23,642 bases of DNA from a bacterium (GTDB taxonomy: Bacteria > Acidobacteriota > Blastocatellia > Pyrinomonadales > Pyrinomonadaceae), in assembly GCA_029945985.1 (NCBI GenBank), contig JAQSDP010000404.1, forward strand, positions 1 to 23,642, in the 5' to 3' direction. The notes beneath the pieces are model-generated. The model ran no database searches, had not been told where the DNA came from, and saw only the letters and a list, made by a program, of their open reading frames with translations. This document shows positions 23,184-23,642 of this stretch, one piece after another. Both the position numbers and the translations under genes were made by a program. The stretch's first letter is position 1, and each line of letters starts with the position of its first letter.

Positions 23184-23642
23184 ATGCAAGCTCAAACTGA
23201 AAGCGGCACGTCGATCAAAGAGATTAGGTCACAGTTTCCCGCTCTAGCTCGGGTTCACAACGGATCTCCGGTCGCTTATTTCGATGGGCCGGGCGGAACT
23301 CAGGTTCCGCGGTCGGTCGTTGAGGCGATGAGCGATTATCTGTTCAACCACAACGCCAACACACATTGGGGCTATCCCACGAGCAATGAGACGGATGAGC
23401 TGATCGCACGGTCGCGTCAGACATTTGCGGACTTTTTCAACGCCTCACCTGATGAGATCGTGTTCGGGCAAAACATGACGTCGCTGACCTTTCACCTGTC
23501 CCGTGCCCTGGGGCGCGGATTCGAAGCAGGCGATGAGATCATCGTCACCGAGCTTGATCATCACGGAAATATAGATCCGTGGCGAGCGTTGGAGAAAGAT
23601 CGGGGTGTTGTGATCCGCGTGTTGCCGATGGATATCGAGACC
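23184..23642 (+). CDS. class V aminotransferase, cysteine desulfurase-like, N-terminal part
   Basis: The first 153 codons of a gene running past the right edge. It opens IKEIRSQFPALARVHNGSPVAYFDGPGGTQVP, a block shared by the SufS/NifS-related class V aminotransferases (fold-type I PLP enzymes). NANTHWGYPTSNETDELI, FFNASPDEIVFGQNMTSLTF and VTELDHHGNIDPW follow, the last holding the PLP-stacking His and the substrate-binding region. The GGTQVP variant and NTHWGYPTS stretch resemble the TIGR01976-type desulfurase-like branch rather than IscS itself. The Lys that carries PLP lies beyond the window, so activity cannot be judged. Confidence 0.86.
   Translation, partial: MQAQTESGTSIKEIRSQFPALARVHNGSPVAYFDGPGGTQVPRSVVEAMSDYLFNHNANTHWGYPTSNETDELIARSRQTFADFFNASPDEIVFGQNMTSLTFHLSRALGRGFEAGDEIIVTELDHHGNIDPWRALEKDRGVVIRVLPMDIET

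Overview
The window is about 23.6 kb of gene-dense chromosomal DNA (roughly mid-50s % GC by eye), almost all housekeeping genes. It has a PilT-family pilus ATPase, an outer-membrane LptE, a Tat-exported DUF1501 protein, GTG and TTG starts, and few clear Shine-Dalgarno sites. Together these suggest a Gram-negative-type (diderm) bacterium, most plausibly an Acidobacteriota of the Blastocatellia/Pyrinomonadaceae type. That taxonomy is inference only. There is no rRNA, tRNA, CRISPR array, prophage or transposase gene.

Layout. 1-1341 (+): the tail of queA, a GNAT acetyltransferase and thiE, tightly packed. 1476-3438 (+): a PilT/PilU-family ATPase followed by a zinc-ribbon protein with a degenerate receiver-like domain. 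3619-9995 (-): a run transcribed in the order tilS, ftsH, folP, an unknown secreted/anchored protein, lptE, holA. Here ftsH has its own promoter, a structured leader and a terminator. 10064-12942 (-): corA, argH and a PaaI/MenI-like thioesterase. 13030-16449 (+): argG, divergent from corA, then a small zinc-ribbon protein, a DUF2071-like protein, an NTF2-like protein and a multi-pass membrane protein. 16503-17771 (-): a DUF1501 Tat-exported protein, divergent from a 2OG-Fe(II) oxygenase at 17900-18721. 18725-18979 (-): an orphan C-terminal piece resembling cytochrome c552 nitrite reductase. 19175-20622 (+): a PA0069-like radical SAM protein and a small TPR protein. 20619-21284 (-): a secreted cyclophilin, divergent from an exported M1-type metallopeptidase at 21343-23028. 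The window ends inside a class V aminotransferase.

The most unusual content is between the genes. A family of imperfect palindromes (arms of about 32 bp with GGCGGAAACACG and GTAGGGAGTGTGCC blocks) occurs as three doublets (4666-4757, 6713-6871, 20189-20285) and one single arm (14227-14259). In all four places an arm begins 0-3 bases after a stop codon, and at lptE and ftsH it helps form the stop codon. The doublets fill nearly the whole gap to the next gene, which looks like a REP/REPIN-type population. Other palindromes lie at 3472-3556, 10005-10067 and 23134-23173. The ftsH leader (about 8931-8820) contains two overlapping, mutually exclusive hairpins just upstream of a strong GGAGG and a TTG start. 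It is the best candidate here for an undescribed RNA regulator.

Functionally, argG and argH carry out the last two steps of arginine synthesis from two divergent units. tilS, queA and thiE serve tRNA modification and cofactor supply. ftsH, lptE, the cyclophilin and the M1 peptidase serve envelope biogenesis and protein quality control.
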